Shown: in pieces, positions 8,279 to 17,533 of the stretch
Position numbering within the stretch: position 1 is the first letter of the stretch
How the letters are laid out: each line of letters begins with the position of its first letter
Assembly (NCBI GenBank): GCA_016938175.1
Contig: JAFGVE010000032.1
Location: 1 to 64,000, forward strand
DNA length: 64,000 nucleotides
Direction: 5' to 3'
Origin: Campylobacterales bacterium
Lineage (GTDB): Bacteria; Campylobacterota; Campylobacteria; Campylobacterales; Sulfurimonadaceae
The notes under the pieces: model-generated
Databases searched by the model: none
The model's input: only the letters and a program-made list of their open reading frames with translations
What the model was told of the DNA's origin: nothing
Translations under genes and position numbers: made by a program

Positions 8279-11200
8279 TTAGGCAAGCCAAAGATGTTCT
8301 TTCTCCCATTCATTACACCAGGTTTGTATTTTCTCTGCCGGCATAGGTCGTGCGATACCATAACCTTGTAATAAATTACATCCTAAGGCAAGCAGCTTTT
8401 CACCATGCTTATATGTTTCAACACCCTCAGCTATAACTTCTAAATCAAATGACGATGCTAATCCTACAATCCCTTCAAGAATTGCGAGATCATCACTATC
8501 ATCAAGCATATCACGTACAAAACTTTGGTCAATTTTAAGTGTTGAAATAGGTAACTTTTTAAGATAAGTAAGTGATGAGTAACCCGTTCCAAAGTCATCC
8601 AATGCAAACCTAATACCCATCTCTTTACACTCTTGAATAATTTGTAATGCCAAATAAATATCTTCCAGAGCACTTGTTTCAAGTATTTCTATTTCTAAGA
8701 GTGATGTATCAAAATTTTCATGTTTGGAAAGAACTTTACGTAAGGAATCGGTAAAGTCTCCCTGTAGTAACTGTTTTGCTCCGACATTGACACTTACCGG
8801 CAAATGAAGACCTATGCTCTTCCAAATCTTTGCTTGAGCAATTGCCTCATTTAAAACCCAATTACCAATTTCAATACACAAAGAATGGTTTTCAACTGTC
8901 GGCAGAAATGTAGCCGGAGTCAATATGCCTTTTTGAGGATGATTCCAACGAATAAGTGCCTCAACACCGGTAACAGAACCTGTCAGTATGTTTACTTTTG
9001 GTTGATAGTAAAGTACAAATTCATTCTTACCTAAAGCTTCATGTATATGCTCAAGCTGTTCGTTTTGACTTCTTAAATAAAGGTTCTGTTCGGAGTCAAA
9101 GATATAGTAACGGTTTTTACCTGTCTGTTTTGCTTCGTACATGGCTTGGTCTGCCTGTCGTATTAGCTGGTCAGCATCAACTTCTTCGGTTTGTGGATAA
9201 AAAGTCATGCCAAGACTTGCTGAAACATGCAATTTTTTTTCTTCAAAAATCATCTCACTACTTGCTGCACCTAAGAGTCTTGTAACAATTAATAGAGCAT
9301 CCGAGGCATCATCAATTTCTGAGAGGATAGCAACAAACTCATCTCCTCCCAAACGTGAGAGTGTATCTTCTGCACGTAAGGCTTTTTTCATTTCCTGTGA
9401 AAGTTTTATGAGTAACTTATCTCCAGTAGAGTGTCCATAAAGGTCATTTATCTCTTTAAAGCCATCTAAGTCTAGATAGATAACTGCTATCATCTTTTTA
9501 CTTCTCTTGGTACCCACCATTGCTTGGCGAAGTCTATCACTGTTAAGCACACGATTAGGTAAGCCTGTTAATACATCATAATGTGCTATATGAGTCAGCT
9601 GTTTTTCATGCTCTTTGTAGGCTGTAATATCTGAAAAGATTGCTATGTAATGCTCAATATCTCCCTTTGAATCATTAATGGAACTAATAGTAAGCATCTC
9701 TGCATACACTTTTCCTGATTTAGTTCTATTCCATAACTCTCCACTCCAATAGCCCTTTTCAATAAGACTGTTCCACATCTTTTCGTAGAACTCTTTACTT
9801 TGAATCTTAGCATTTAAAATATTTGGATTCTTACCAATAACGTCACCTTTTTCATACCCTGTTATACTAGTAAAAGCGTTATTGACATCTACGATGACAC
9901 CATTAGAGTCAGTTATCATAATTCCTTCATGTGCATACCTGAAAACACTTGCAGCAAGATGAATCTGCCGCTCCGCATTTTTCCGTTCTGTAATATCCTG
10001 AACAGTTCCAATCATATTCGTAGGTCTACCATCTGCATCAAGGATAAGTTTCCCTAAACCATGTAACCATCGAATACTATTATCGTTTTTACGAACTATT
10101 CTATACTCTCTGTCAAACTTTTTTTTCTCTCCAAACACTTCATCTCTAAAATAATCAGCCATACCCTGACGATCATCTTCATAAATTAAACTCACCCAGC
10201 CATCTAAAGAACATACATATGCTTCATCAATGCCAAAAATTTCTCTGAGTGTATCAGAAGCTCTCCAATACATAGTTTGCATATCTAAATCATAACTCCC
10301 TATGCCCGCATTACTTTGTGATTGGCGTAAAAACCTTTCACTATCTTCTAATTCACTTAATATTTTATGTTCATAAGTTATGTCATCATACACACCTAAT
10401 ATACCTATAATCTCCTCATTTTCTGAATCAATTAAAGGAACCTTTGAAGTACGCAACCATATCTCTTTGCCTTCTGGCGTTGTTTGTGGCTCTTCATATC
10501 CAAGTCTTGGTTTACCAGAATTAATAACTGCAAAATCATCTTCACGGTACAAGTTCGCTTCATCTCTCCATGTCATTTCAAAATCATTTTTGCCAAGCAT
10601 ATCTTTATAGCTTTCAAAGCCAGCATCTTTAGCAAAAAGGTCATTACAACCTAAATAATGGAGATCTTTATCTTTCCAAAAAACTCTCATAGGAACAGTA
10701 TTGATTATCTGATGAATGAGGTTTGCAGATTTGAGAAGTTCTTTTTGTGCATCAAGAAGCTTCTCTCGTTCTTGAAGCATTTGACTCTGTCGAATTACGG
10801 CTATAATGATAACTATAGTACTACCAAAATAAACAAGTTCCTCTACTAAAACTGTCACATCTAAAAACGTGTTAATAAACACAATAACACCCATTGTCAA
10901 AATAACACTCACAAGTGGCAAAAGACGTAAAAAACCCTCGCAGAACTTATAACATCTCTCTTGTGGGCGATACTTTAATTTCCAATTTGATGCACTCAAT
11001 CCCGCAAACAAAATAGATATTGAAAAAGAGACATTAAGCAAAGAACCATCACTTGTTAACCCATCGAGTGCCAATGAGTTCCAGCTCATCCAACAAGACG
11101 CAGTAACAATTAATGAGAGTAAAAAAATTATAAGATTAGCACTCATCTCTATACGCAGTGTCACTATCATTAGTACTAAAAAAATTATGGGAATAATTAA

Positions 11201-11737
11201 AGAGACAGGATAACTCACAAGAAGAAACATTGAAAGAAGGTCAATATCTGTTCCCCGTGGTAAGTATGAAATAAGCGTTATAGTGAGTGCCACAATGCTT
11301 AGTAAAAGCAAATCAAGAAAAAAAACAGGTAACATAATACGTTCTCTCTCTTTGTACAACTCATTGAACAGTGCCGCTGTAATCAAAGGTCCAAGCCAGA
11401 TGTAAAATGCATCAGAAGGCGCAGGAAAGACTTGACTAGCAAGAAGTGTCTCTATATCCCATACAAATTGCCCAAATCCATAAGCAGAAAATGCAATCAA
11501 AAAAAGAAGTGCAGTTTTTTTTGAGTCTGCAGAAGCAGTTTTATAACCAAAATAAGTTAGAAGTGCTGCTGACCAAGTACCAAAACTCCAGTGTATATTA
11601 TCCAAGAGATACTGATATTGTGCGCTTTGAGATATATTCATAATAAGGATGGTAGAAAATATCCCTAAAAGAGCAAATACAAATACTCTTTTACTCTTTT
11701 TTGAAAGCTGATTAAAGTAACTCAAAAAATCACTCAT
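8279..11737 (-). CDS. Membrane-bound PAS-PAS-PAS-GGDEF-EAL c-di-GMP enzyme
   Basis: An 1152-residue c-di-GMP protein. The first ~320 residues contain about nine or ten hydrophobic helices, a membrane sensor module. Three PAS/PAC units follow (roughly 335-455, 460-585, 590-715; PAC endings such as TVQDITERKNAE). The GGDEF domain has an intact GGDEF at 797-801 and an RAED inhibitory site five residues upstream (788-791). The EAL domain has EAL at 926-928 plus the Asn, ETSALED, DDFGTGYSS, Lys and AEGVET catalytic or metal residues. Both synthesis and hydrolysis are therefore possible. It is monocistronic, ending 12 bases from the convergent hemerythrin. Confidence 0.9.
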   Translation of the reverse strand: MSDFLSYFNQLSKKSKRVFVFALLGIFSTILIMNISQSAQYQYLLDNIHWSFGTWSAALLTYFGYKTASADSKKTALLFLIAFSAYGFGQFVWDIETLLASQVFPAPSDAFYIWLGPLITAALFNELYKERERIMLPVFFLDLLLLSIVALTITLISYLPRGTDIDLLSMFLLVSYPVSLIIPIIFLVLMIVTLRIEMSANLIIFLLSLIVTASCWMSWNSLALDGLTSDGSLLNVSFSISILFAGLSASNWKLKYRPQERCYKFCEGFLRLLPLVSVILTMGVIVFINTFLDVTVLVEELVYFGSTIVIIIAVIRQSQMLQEREKLLDAQKELLKSANLIHQIINTVPMRVFWKDKDLHYLGCNDLFAKDAGFESYKDMLGKNDFEMTWRDEANLYREDDFAVINSGKPRLGYEEPQTTPEGKEIWLRTSKVPLIDSENEEIIGILGVYDDITYEHKILSELEDSERFLRQSQSNAGIGSYDLDMQTMYWRASDTLREIFGIDEAYVCSLDGWVSLIYEDDRQGMADYFRDEVFGEKKKFDREYRIVRKNDNSIRWLHGLGKLILDADGRPTNMIGTVQDITERKNAERQIHLAASVFRYAHEGIMITDSNGVIVDVNNAFTSITGYEKGDVIGKNPNILNAKIQSKEFYEKMWNSLIEKGYWSGELWNRTKSGKVYAEMLTISSINDSKGDIEHYIAIFSDITAYKEHEKQLTHIAHYDVLTGLPNRVLNSDRLRQAMVGTKRSKKMIAVIYLDLDGFKEINDLYGHSTGDKLLIKLSQEMKKALRAEDTLSRLGGDEFVAILSEIDDASDALLIVTRLLGAASSEMIFEEKKLHVSASLGMTFYPQTEEVDADQLIRQADQAMYEAKQTGKNRYYIFDSEQNLYLRSQNEQLEHIHEALGKNEFVLYYQPKVNILTGSVTGVEALIRWNHPQKGILTPATFLPTVENHSLCIEIGNWVLNEAIAQAKIWKSIGLHLPVSVNVGAKQLLQGDFTDSLRKVLSKHENFDTSLLEIEILETSALEDIYLALQIIQECKEMGIRFALDDFGTGYSSLTYLKKLPISTLKIDQSFVRDMLDDSDDLAILEGIVGLASSFDLEVIAEGVETYKHGEKLLALGCNLLQGYGIARPMPAEKIQTWCNEWEKEHLWLA

Positions 11738-11805
11738 GTATCACCTTTTTTTATAGTTGTAACTTATACTACTTTAAATATGCTTTATTTTACTTTTCTT
11801 CATTC

Positions 11806-12183
11806 TTTCAAATTATAATCAAAGGAGATGAAACAAGTCGTACTAAAGGCAAAAAAAATGAACTCTCACAAGCGATACTCAACCTCATCAATAATGCTAA
11901 AGAGGCTTTTATAAAAAGAAAAATTCAAAATGGAGTTATAAACATCAGCATTACTGAAAATGAAATTTGTATAGAAGATAATGCAAGAGGGGTTGATACT
12001 AAAATACGTGAGAAACTTTTTGAAAACTATGTAAGTACTAAAACAAGTGGAGGTGGTATAGGACTTTCTATGTCTAAACTCATCATTCAAAAACACTTTG
12101 GTGCAAAACTGCTCTATACTCCAGTAGAGAAAGGATCTCTATTTTGTATATGTTTCACACCACAGGAAAAAAAGAAAAATTAA
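11806..12183 (+). pseudogene. Remnant of a sensor histidine kinase (HATPase_c domain only)
   Basis: The plus strand reads, without a start codon, into the C-terminal ATP-binding domain of a histidine kinase. An N-box (NELSQAILNLINNAKEAF), a G1 box (IEDNARGVD), an F-box-like FENYVSTKT and a G2 box (GGGIGLSMSKLII) appear in order up to a TAA at 12181-12183. There is no dimerisation/phosphoacceptor region, sensor domain or start. Just before the N-box an unusual TSRTKGKK stretch breaks the expected KGDEN-ELSQ continuity, suggesting a small insertion or rearrangement. It overlaps the stop of the convergent acetyltransferase gene by four bases. Confidence 0.75.
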
Positions 12184-12455
12184 GCGAAAATATCTGCTTT
12201 GTCTGGGTTTTTTTCTTGGTATTTTACGATGTAAGAACACTGTGCTACAGCTTTTTTACCAGCTTTTTCTATTTCACCAAGGACATCTTCTAAAAGCATT
12301 TTTGCAAGACCTTTTCCTGCAAGTGCATCTGGAACTATAGTATGAGTCAGGTGCATCTCTCCGTTTTGATCGTCATAAGTAATATACGCGATGTAGCCAT
12401 CAATATGATATTCGTATTTGCACTCATCTGCGTTGTGAATTAATTCGTGAGCCAT
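12180..12455 (-). CDS. Small GNAT-like acetyltransferase (YidJ/COG2388 type)
   Basis: A 91-residue single-domain GNAT. The acetyl-CoA pyrophosphate loop is recognisable as DALAGKGLAKMLLEDVL near residues 44-60, preceded by the beta-strand HLTHTIVPD. The C-terminal KKAVAQCSYIVKYQEKNPD closely matches the short YidJ-like family, where a Cys is followed by a Y-I-x-K-Y-x-x-x-(H/N)P motif. The acceptor is unknown. It lies 57 bases downstream of the LytTR regulator gene on the same strand and may be cotranscribed. Confidence 0.8.
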   Translation of the reverse strand: MAHELIHNADECKYEYHIDGYIAYITYDDQNGEMHLTHTIVPDALAGKGLAKMLLEDVLGEIEKAGKKAVAQCSYIVKYQEKNPDKADIFA

Positions 12456-12512
12456 TTTTCATCCTTCAAATTTTTTGTGCAATTTTACCATTATTGACTT
12501 AGAAGAGACAAC

Positions 12513-13214
12513 TTATGAAGCAGAAAATCGCTCTCTAAAGGCTTTTGCTCCATCCTTGCTTGACTCTATATTGTCTGAATTATTTTTAAAACTAAAACGG
12601 AGTTTACTCTGTTCAATTGTTTCTATCTCTTTTATCTCATTTATGTTGATAAGATAAGAGCGGTGAATTCTAACAAACCCAAAACTCTCAAGCTTCTCAT
12701 ACAAATCAGAAATTTTTTGCGCATAGTATGAAAAACCTTTTGCAGAACGTATCATGACCTCGGAGAGATCTGCCTTTACATAGTGAATCTCCTCAGGTTT
12801 TAAAAGCAGATAGCTATCACCAAATTTACTCAACACTCTAAAGTCTTCAGGCGGAACTTTTTGTACACTTGATACTCTTTCAATAGCCTTGGACAACTGC
12901 TCTTGAGAATAAGGTTTTATCAAATAAGCAATCGCACCTACATCAAAAGCCTTTAGTGCATGCTCTTCGTACGCTGTTTGGTAGATAATACTCATCATAG
13001 GCGAGATATACTTCAACTCATATCCAAGTTCAAGCCCACTTACACGAGGCATATTTATATCTAAAAACGCCAAATCAAAATGCTCTTGTTTACATAAAGC
13101 TACTGCTTGTGTAGCGTCACTCGCTTCTCTTACATCAACATGTCCAAGAACACCCAACATTCTTTTTAGTCTTGCTCTTGCAAGCTCTTCATCATCAACA
13201 ATTAGTACTTTCAC
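12513..13214 (-). CDS. LytTR-family response regulator
   Basis: A 233-residue response regulator. The receiver domain opens with VLIVDDEELAR (acidic pair near residue 6-8), has the phosphoacceptor in LAFLDINMPRVSG (Asp near 54), the Thr/Ser switch in IIYQTAYEEHALKAFDVGAIAYLIKP, and the Lys of LIKPYS. The LytTR DNA-binding domain occupies about 130-233 (VLSKFGDSYLLLKPEEIHYVKADLSEVMI, then FVRIHRSYLININEI). LytTR proteins bind pairs of ~9-bp direct repeats spaced by ~12 bp; such a pair lies at 26261-26290. The gene overlaps the end of its kinase gene by 20 bases. Confidence 0.92.
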   Translation of the reverse strand: MKVLIVDDEELARARLKRMLGVLGHVDVREASDATQAVALCKQEHFDLAFLDINMPRVSGLELGYELKYISPMMSIIYQTAYEEHALKAFDVGAIAYLIKPYSQEQLSKAIERVSSVQKVPPEDFRVLSKFGDSYLLLKPEEIHYVKADLSEVMIRSAKGFSYYAQKISDLYEKLESFGFVRIHRSYLININEIKEIETIEQSKLRFSFKNNSDNIESSKDGAKAFRERFSAS

Positions 13215-14205
13215 AACACTCTCCTAGTAAAATTGAAAAAGTGGGTTCATGCTCATCAAGCACTACTATATCACCTTTACATAAAAGCTCTAAACGCTGT
13301 TTTAGGTTTGAGAGTCCGACTCCAAACTTTCTTTTCGTCATTGGTTCTCCATCATTGCGTATATCAATTTTTCTCTCTTCTTTTTGAAACTCTATAAAAA
13401 TATTTAGGACACTATTTGAACTTAAAAAACCATGTTTTATCGCATTTTCAACCAAAAGTTGCAGAGAAAACTTCGGTATATGCCATGATGGAATATCTTC
13501 ATCTATATGTAAAACAATTTTCCCTGAAAAACGGATGTTTTCCAAGTCAACGTAATCTTTTACATTACGTATCTCATCACGAAGAGAGAGAAGTGCTGTT
13601 TCATTCATTGTATTACGCAAAAAGGTTGAAACTTTTAAAACAGCCATCTCAGCCTTCTCTGGATTATGATGTATAAGCTCGGCAATGGAGTTGAGTGCGT
13701 TAAACAAAAAATGCGGATTTAGTTGTGTCTCTAAAGAACGTAAACGAGACTCAACATATGCACTGTCAATAAGCTCTTTTTCGTTTCTCATTTTTACAAA
13801 CCTGTAGAGAAGCGCACCAACAATGTAAGTTAAAATCCCTATAGCACAAGCAACTATAAAAAGTGTATCGACAAATGCCCAGATAAGTTCTATACCTAAA
13901 AGTTTTGCCGTAACCACACCTAAAATAGTCCCCAAAAATCCTGAAAGAAAAGAAAAAAGCATAGAGAGCGGAAGCCAGTAAATCTCGCGAAGATTTGGTA
14001 AGACATAGCGATTCATATTTGAGATAAACATGAGTGAAAAGAGTGTTATATCAAATCCAAGCACAAAACCAAAAATAGCCCCATCAACCAAAGAGAGTTC
14101 AAAGAGCGCATACCCTAAAGTTGAAAGCAGAGTACCAAAAATAATACCTATGAGTAAAATGTAAAGCCAATCTCTTACTTTAATATGCAGTGCTATGTTA
14201 TACAT
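13195..14205 (-). CDS. LytS/AlgZ-type sensor histidine kinase
   Basis: A 336-residue membrane kinase of the His_kinase (PF06580) family. About four transmembrane helices fill residues 10-135. The phosphoacceptor motif is LETQLNPHFLFNALNSIAEL (His near 168), and the ATP-binding domain follows with LLVENAIKHGFL (N-box), a DIRNDGEP G1-like motif and KFGVGLSNLKQRL. It phosphorylates the adjacent LytTR regulator. There is no periplasmic domain of any size, so the signal is probably sensed in the membrane. It overlaps both the upstream desaturase-like gene (8 bases) and the regulator, implying translational coupling. Confidence 0.9.
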   Translation of the reverse strand: MYNIALHIKVRDWLYILLIGIIFGTLLSTLGYALFELSLVDGAIFGFVLGFDITLFSLMFISNMNRYVLPNLREIYWLPLSMLFSFLSGFLGTILGVVTAKLLGIELIWAFVDTLFIVACAIGILTYIVGALLYRFVKMRNEKELIDSAYVESRLRSLETQLNPHFLFNALNSIAELIHHNPEKAEMAVLKVSTFLRNTMNETALLSLRDEIRNVKDYVDLENIRFSGKIVLHIDEDIPSWHIPKFSLQLLVENAIKHGFLSSNSVLNIFIEFQKEERKIDIRNDGEPMTKRKFGVGLSNLKQRLELLCKGDIVVLDEHEPTFSILLGECCESTNC

Positions 14206-15619
14206 CTAAAAGCCTCATTAAATTTTTCACTCCAAGCATCACACCTGGCCACCCTTGTGCAGCATAAACACTATCACCAACATTATAAAGTCCCTCTATT
14301 GGAGTGTCGTTCGATGGTAACTTTGGCAAAAAGTTTTTCATAGTTATAGCATTTCCTCCCAGTTGCGAACGGTTAATATATCTTTGAAAGGTTCTTGGAG
14401 TTGCACTAAAGGTCTGTACTATTTCATCTTTTTCTATACCTAAGTGATTGATTATTGTATCTAAAAGCAACTCTTGAAGCTCTTTTTTTTGCGTTTTGTA
14501 AAGAACTTTGTCCTGCCACCAACGTAGGTCAGTATGTATGGAAGCTGTTATACTGTAGTGTCCTTCTGGTGCGAGAACTTTATCCTTTTTATCCGAAAAA
14601 GAGACAAAGAGTGCATTTGAGAGCGTATGTGTAAAACGCTCATCTTGAATAATCTGATAATGGTGTTCAAACTCTTTTTTACTCCTAATCGTCATGTAAA
14701 GCATAAAGGAGCTTTGGTAGTTGTTGAGGTGTTCATACGAGTTATAGTAACTCTGTATATCTCTGTTTTGAAAAAGTTTTGCACTCTCGTAAACAGTGGA
14801 GTTTAGAATAAGTTTCTCAGCATAAAACACTCCCTCTTTGGTTTGCAATTCAAAATGTTTTTCATCTCGCTTAATGGAGAGAATTTCACTCTCTCTTTTA
14901 AGATTTTTTATGCCACATGTCATAGTATCAAAGAGATGACTCATACCACCTACGACATAGTGGTTTTCATTAAAGGTATACCCCAAGGAAAGTGCAGCAG
15001 TTAAAAAGTTTATCTCTCGTAAAGGTGCCTGTGCGACAATGAGAACTTGTGACTCTAAAAACTGTCTATACTCTTCATCCATAACTCCGAAAAACTTCTC
15101 TATAAAAGATTGGGCATTTTGAAATAAATAGGGTGCGAAAGAGACTCCAAGCGGTATAAAACTTGCCAATGAACATAATTTTTTGAAAAAGTTTCTATTT
15201 GAGTAAAAGTGTCCGTAACGTTTATAAAAATCCTCATTAATTCTGTAGACAAGTTCCCAAAATTCTCTATTTTTTGTGTGTGGATAGTTCTTCTGTACAA
15301 GCTCTAAAAAAGCATTTAAATCCTTATATCGTGGAGTTACTTTGCCATTTTGCAAAACCACAATAGTCGGGTCAGTCTCAATAAGTTCAGGAGTAAAACC
15401 AATAGTGTCAAAAACCTCTTTTACAATAAAATTTTCCTGATACCCTGCAAGAGTAGTTGCTCCGGTATTGTACGCATATCCTCTGTGCGTAAAGGTGGAA
15501 CTGCACCCTCCAAGATAAGGCTCTTTTTCAAACAATATGACATTTTTTCCTTTTGCATTCAAAAGTGCTGCACTTGCCGCACCGCCAACTCCTGAACCAA
15601 CTACTGCATACTCAAACAT
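14198..15619 (-). CDS. CrtI-like FAD-dependent desaturase/isomerase
   Basis: A 473-residue flavoprotein of the phytoene desaturase/carotenoid isomerase superfamily. It opens with an FAD-binding YAVVGSGVGGAASAALLNAKG and EKEPYLGGCSSTF, and closes with the family C-terminal motif GLYNVGDSVYAAQGWPGVMLG. No phytoene synthase or other carotenoid gene is in the window, so the substrate could be a carotenoid, a retinoid-like or another polyene. It overlaps the ferrochelatase stop by one base (TAATG) and the kinase gene downstream, so it belongs to a ferrochelatase-desaturase-LytS-LytR operon. That links it to photo-oxidative protection by inference. Confidence 0.8.
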   Translation of the reverse strand: MFEYAVVGSGVGGAASAALLNAKGKNVILFEKEPYLGGCSSTFTHRGYAYNTGATTLAGYQENFIVKEVFDTIGFTPELIETDPTIVVLQNGKVTPRYKDLNAFLELVQKNYPHTKNREFWELVYRINEDFYKRYGHFYSNRNFFKKLCSLASFIPLGVSFAPYLFQNAQSFIEKFFGVMDEEYRQFLESQVLIVAQAPLREINFLTAALSLGYTFNENHYVVGGMSHLFDTMTCGIKNLKRESEILSIKRDEKHFELQTKEGVFYAEKLILNSTVYESAKLFQNRDIQSYYNSYEHLNNYQSSFMLYMTIRSKKEFEHHYQIIQDERFTHTLSNALFVSFSDKKDKVLAPEGHYSITASIHTDLRWWQDKVLYKTQKKELQELLLDTIINHLGIEKDEIVQTFSATPRTFQRYINRSQLGGNAITMKNFLPKLPSNDTPIEGLYNVGDSVYAAQGWPGVMLGVKNLMRLLDV

Positions 15620-16560
15620 TAGCTTACTTTCATCTCTTCATACATATTTGTAAGACATTTCACAAACTCAGGGTGTGCATTTGGTGCCTTTGCCACTCTA
15701 TACTCTTCAAATCCAAACGCTTCGGCAAGCTCTCTATACTCAAGCTCAAGTTCAAATTCAGTCTCTGAATTATCTACCGTAAAAGCCACAGGAACAATAA
15801 TGACTTTTTTCTTTGTCAAAGATTGTAATTTATCATCCAGATAAGGACGAATCCACTCCAGAGGTCCTAAACGTGACTGATATGCAAGGTGTGTTTTATG
15901 AAAACAGATTTCTTCTTTTACAAGCATTTTACGGAGTTCAAAAACATTTTGACGAATATGTTTTTGATAGCTGTCTCCCTTGTCTATTATCTTTTGTGGT
16001 AATCCATGTGCTGAAAATATAAGTTCAAAATCCTCTGCACTCTCTTGCTCTAAAGCCTCTTTTATTCTCTCTATGATAGCTTTGTTATAGTAAGTGTCAC
16101 GATAGTAAGACTCTATAGTTTTCACACGTGCTTTTATACGTAACTCATCCATAGCACTATACAAGTCATCATAACTTGATAGTGTAGTGGTACTTGAGTA
16201 ATGAGGATAAAGAGGAATAGCGTAAAACTCATCAACATCGCGAAGCTCTTCTAAAACATCTTTCGCAAAAGGGGGTGTATATCGCATAACCATATGCACA
16301 CTTGCATCAGTAATAGTGCTCTTTAACTGCTCGATAAGCTCTTGTGTATAAGCAACTATAGGAGATTTTCCACCAAGTACTGCATAGTTTTGCTTCGCCT
16401 CTTCCTTACGTTTAAAAGTAATGAGCTTAGCAATCAAAGAGCGAATCTGTTTAGGAGCGGCAATTATGCGTTTGTCATTGAACATATTGTTTAAAAACAT
16501 CGTAACCTCATCAAGGTTATTAGGTCCGCCCATATTCATTAGTAAAACTGCACGTTTCAT
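15619..16560 (-). CDS. hemH: Ferrochelatase
   Basis: A 313-residue ferrochelatase inserting Fe2+ into porphyrin in the last steps of haem synthesis. Landmarks are the N-terminal LLMNMGGPNNLDEV, the catalytic-His motif LIFSAHGLPQKIIDKGDSY (His near 185), and the acidic NSETEFELELEYRE motif near 262-275 that contacts metal. The length matches bacterial enzymes without a C-terminal Fe-S extension. It heads a coupled run of four minus-strand genes. Its product consumes photosensitising protoporphyrin, which suits the light-stress theme of the neighbouring genes. Confidence 0.93.
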   Translation of the reverse strand: MKRAVLLMNMGGPNNLDEVTMFLNNMFNDKRIIAAPKQIRSLIAKLITFKRKEEAKQNYAVLGGKSPIVAYTQELIEQLKSTITDASVHMVMRYTPPFAKDVLEELRDVDEFYAIPLYPHYSSTTTLSSYDDLYSAMDELRIKARVKTIESYYRDTYYNKAIIERIKEALEQESAEDFELIFSAHGLPQKIIDKGDSYQKHIRQNVFELRKMLVKEEICFHKTHLAYQSRLGPLEWIRPYLDDKLQSLTKKKVIIVPVAFTVDNSETEFELELEYRELAEAFGFEEYRVAKAPNAHPEFVKCLTNMYEEMKVS

Positions 16561-16575
16561 CTCTATCCCTATTTT

Positions 16576-16596
16576 TTCTTTTATTTTATAAAAGAA
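16576..16596. other. AT-rich hairpin between the TIGR01777 gene and hemH
   Basis: TTCTTTTAT, three T, ATAAAAGAA forms a perfect 9-bp stem. Neither strand has a clear downstream T-run directly after the stem, so termination is uncertain. It may separate hemH from the gene upstream, or be chance in AT-rich DNA. Confidence 0.3.
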
Positions 16597-16634
16597 GGGA
16601 TTAGGTTTGTAGTGAGTATTTGTCGTTTCGTTAT

Positions 16635-17453
16635 TTATAAGAGGTGATGTTCTAAAGAGTCTCTTATGTTTGGATACAAAAACGTATATCCAGAATCCAT
16701 CAATGCTTTTGGGTAGACCTCTTTGGAGTCTGTAATCACGCTCGCTCCCTCTCCATACATCAACTTTAAAACAAACTCAGGTAGAGGCAGAAGAGTCGGT
16801 CTGTGCAAAACACTCCCTAAAATAGTTGTAAACTCCGCATTTGTGAGTGGAAACGGAGTCGTAGCGTTAAAAGTACCTGTCAGTCTCTTTTCACATAAAA
16901 ATGCATAGATGTTTACAAGGTCATCGACATCTATCCAACTCATTTTCATCTCTCCACTTCCTATTTTACCGCCAACACCCATTTTAAAAGGCAAAAGCAT
17001 CTCTTTAAGAGCGCCTCCATCAGATGAGAGTACAACGCCAAAACGTACAATGGCAGTAGGCTTTTCACACTTGAGTGCTTCACTCTCCCACTCTTTAGTC
17101 AAGCTTGCTAAAAAATCACTGCCATACTCTGTATAACTCTCATCATACACCCCATCACTTGGATAAGCACCAATGGCAGAAGTAGATATAAAATAACTGA
17201 CGTCACTTTTATTTATGGCTGAGACAAGCTTATTTGTACTTTGCACTCTACTCAAAAGTAGTATTTTTTTATACTCATCACTCCAGCGTTTTATAATGGG
17301 AGCACCGGCAAGATTAAAAACAACATCGACACCTTGGAGTTTTTGTACTATCTGCTCCTCGGTATCATTTCGCTCTATCACTACATAATCAAAAAACAGT
17401 TTTTTTAAATGCGAAGCGACAAAGCCACTTGCACCATTTAGAGCTACTCTCAT
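16635..17453 (-). CDS. TIGR01777-family NAD-dependent epimerase-like protein
   Basis: A 272-residue extended SDR/epimerase-like protein. The N-terminal Rossmann motif is MRVALNGASGFVASHLKKLF; VVFNLAGAPI and the YISTSAIGAYPSDGVYDES block follow, and WIDVDDLVNIYAFLCE and a C-terminal DUF1731-like tail with PLPEFVLKLMYGEGASVITDSKEVYPKAL complete the TIGR01777 (YfcH/SulA-like) signature. Function is unknown. Homologues are frequent in the photo-oxidative cluster found with photolyase and Cfa genes in gamma-proteobacteria, consistent with the nearby genes here. It precedes ferrochelatase on the same strand with a 74-base gap holding an AT-rich hairpin. Confidence 0.85.
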   Translation of the reverse strand: MRVALNGASGFVASHLKKLFFDYVVIERNDTEEQIVQKLQGVDVVFNLAGAPIIKRWSDEYKKILLLSRVQSTNKLVSAINKSDVSYFISTSAIGAYPSDGVYDESYTEYGSDFLASLTKEWESEALKCEKPTAIVRFGVVLSSDGGALKEMLLPFKMGVGGKIGSGEMKMSWIDVDDLVNIYAFLCEKRLTGTFNATTPFPLTNAEFTTILGSVLHRPTLLPLPEFVLKLMYGEGASVITDSKEVYPKALMDSGYTFLYPNIRDSLEHHLL

Positions 17454-17533
17454 AACACACCTCCATATAGATGTATTATAAGATATTTTAATGCTGTTTC
17501 ATAGGTATTTTTTGTAGGTTTAGTGACTTAGAT

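Noticed and set aside
11866..12096. Open frame on the minus strand
   Set aside because: It is antisense to the histidine-kinase HATPase remnant, whose plus-strand frame carries N, G1 and G2 boxes.
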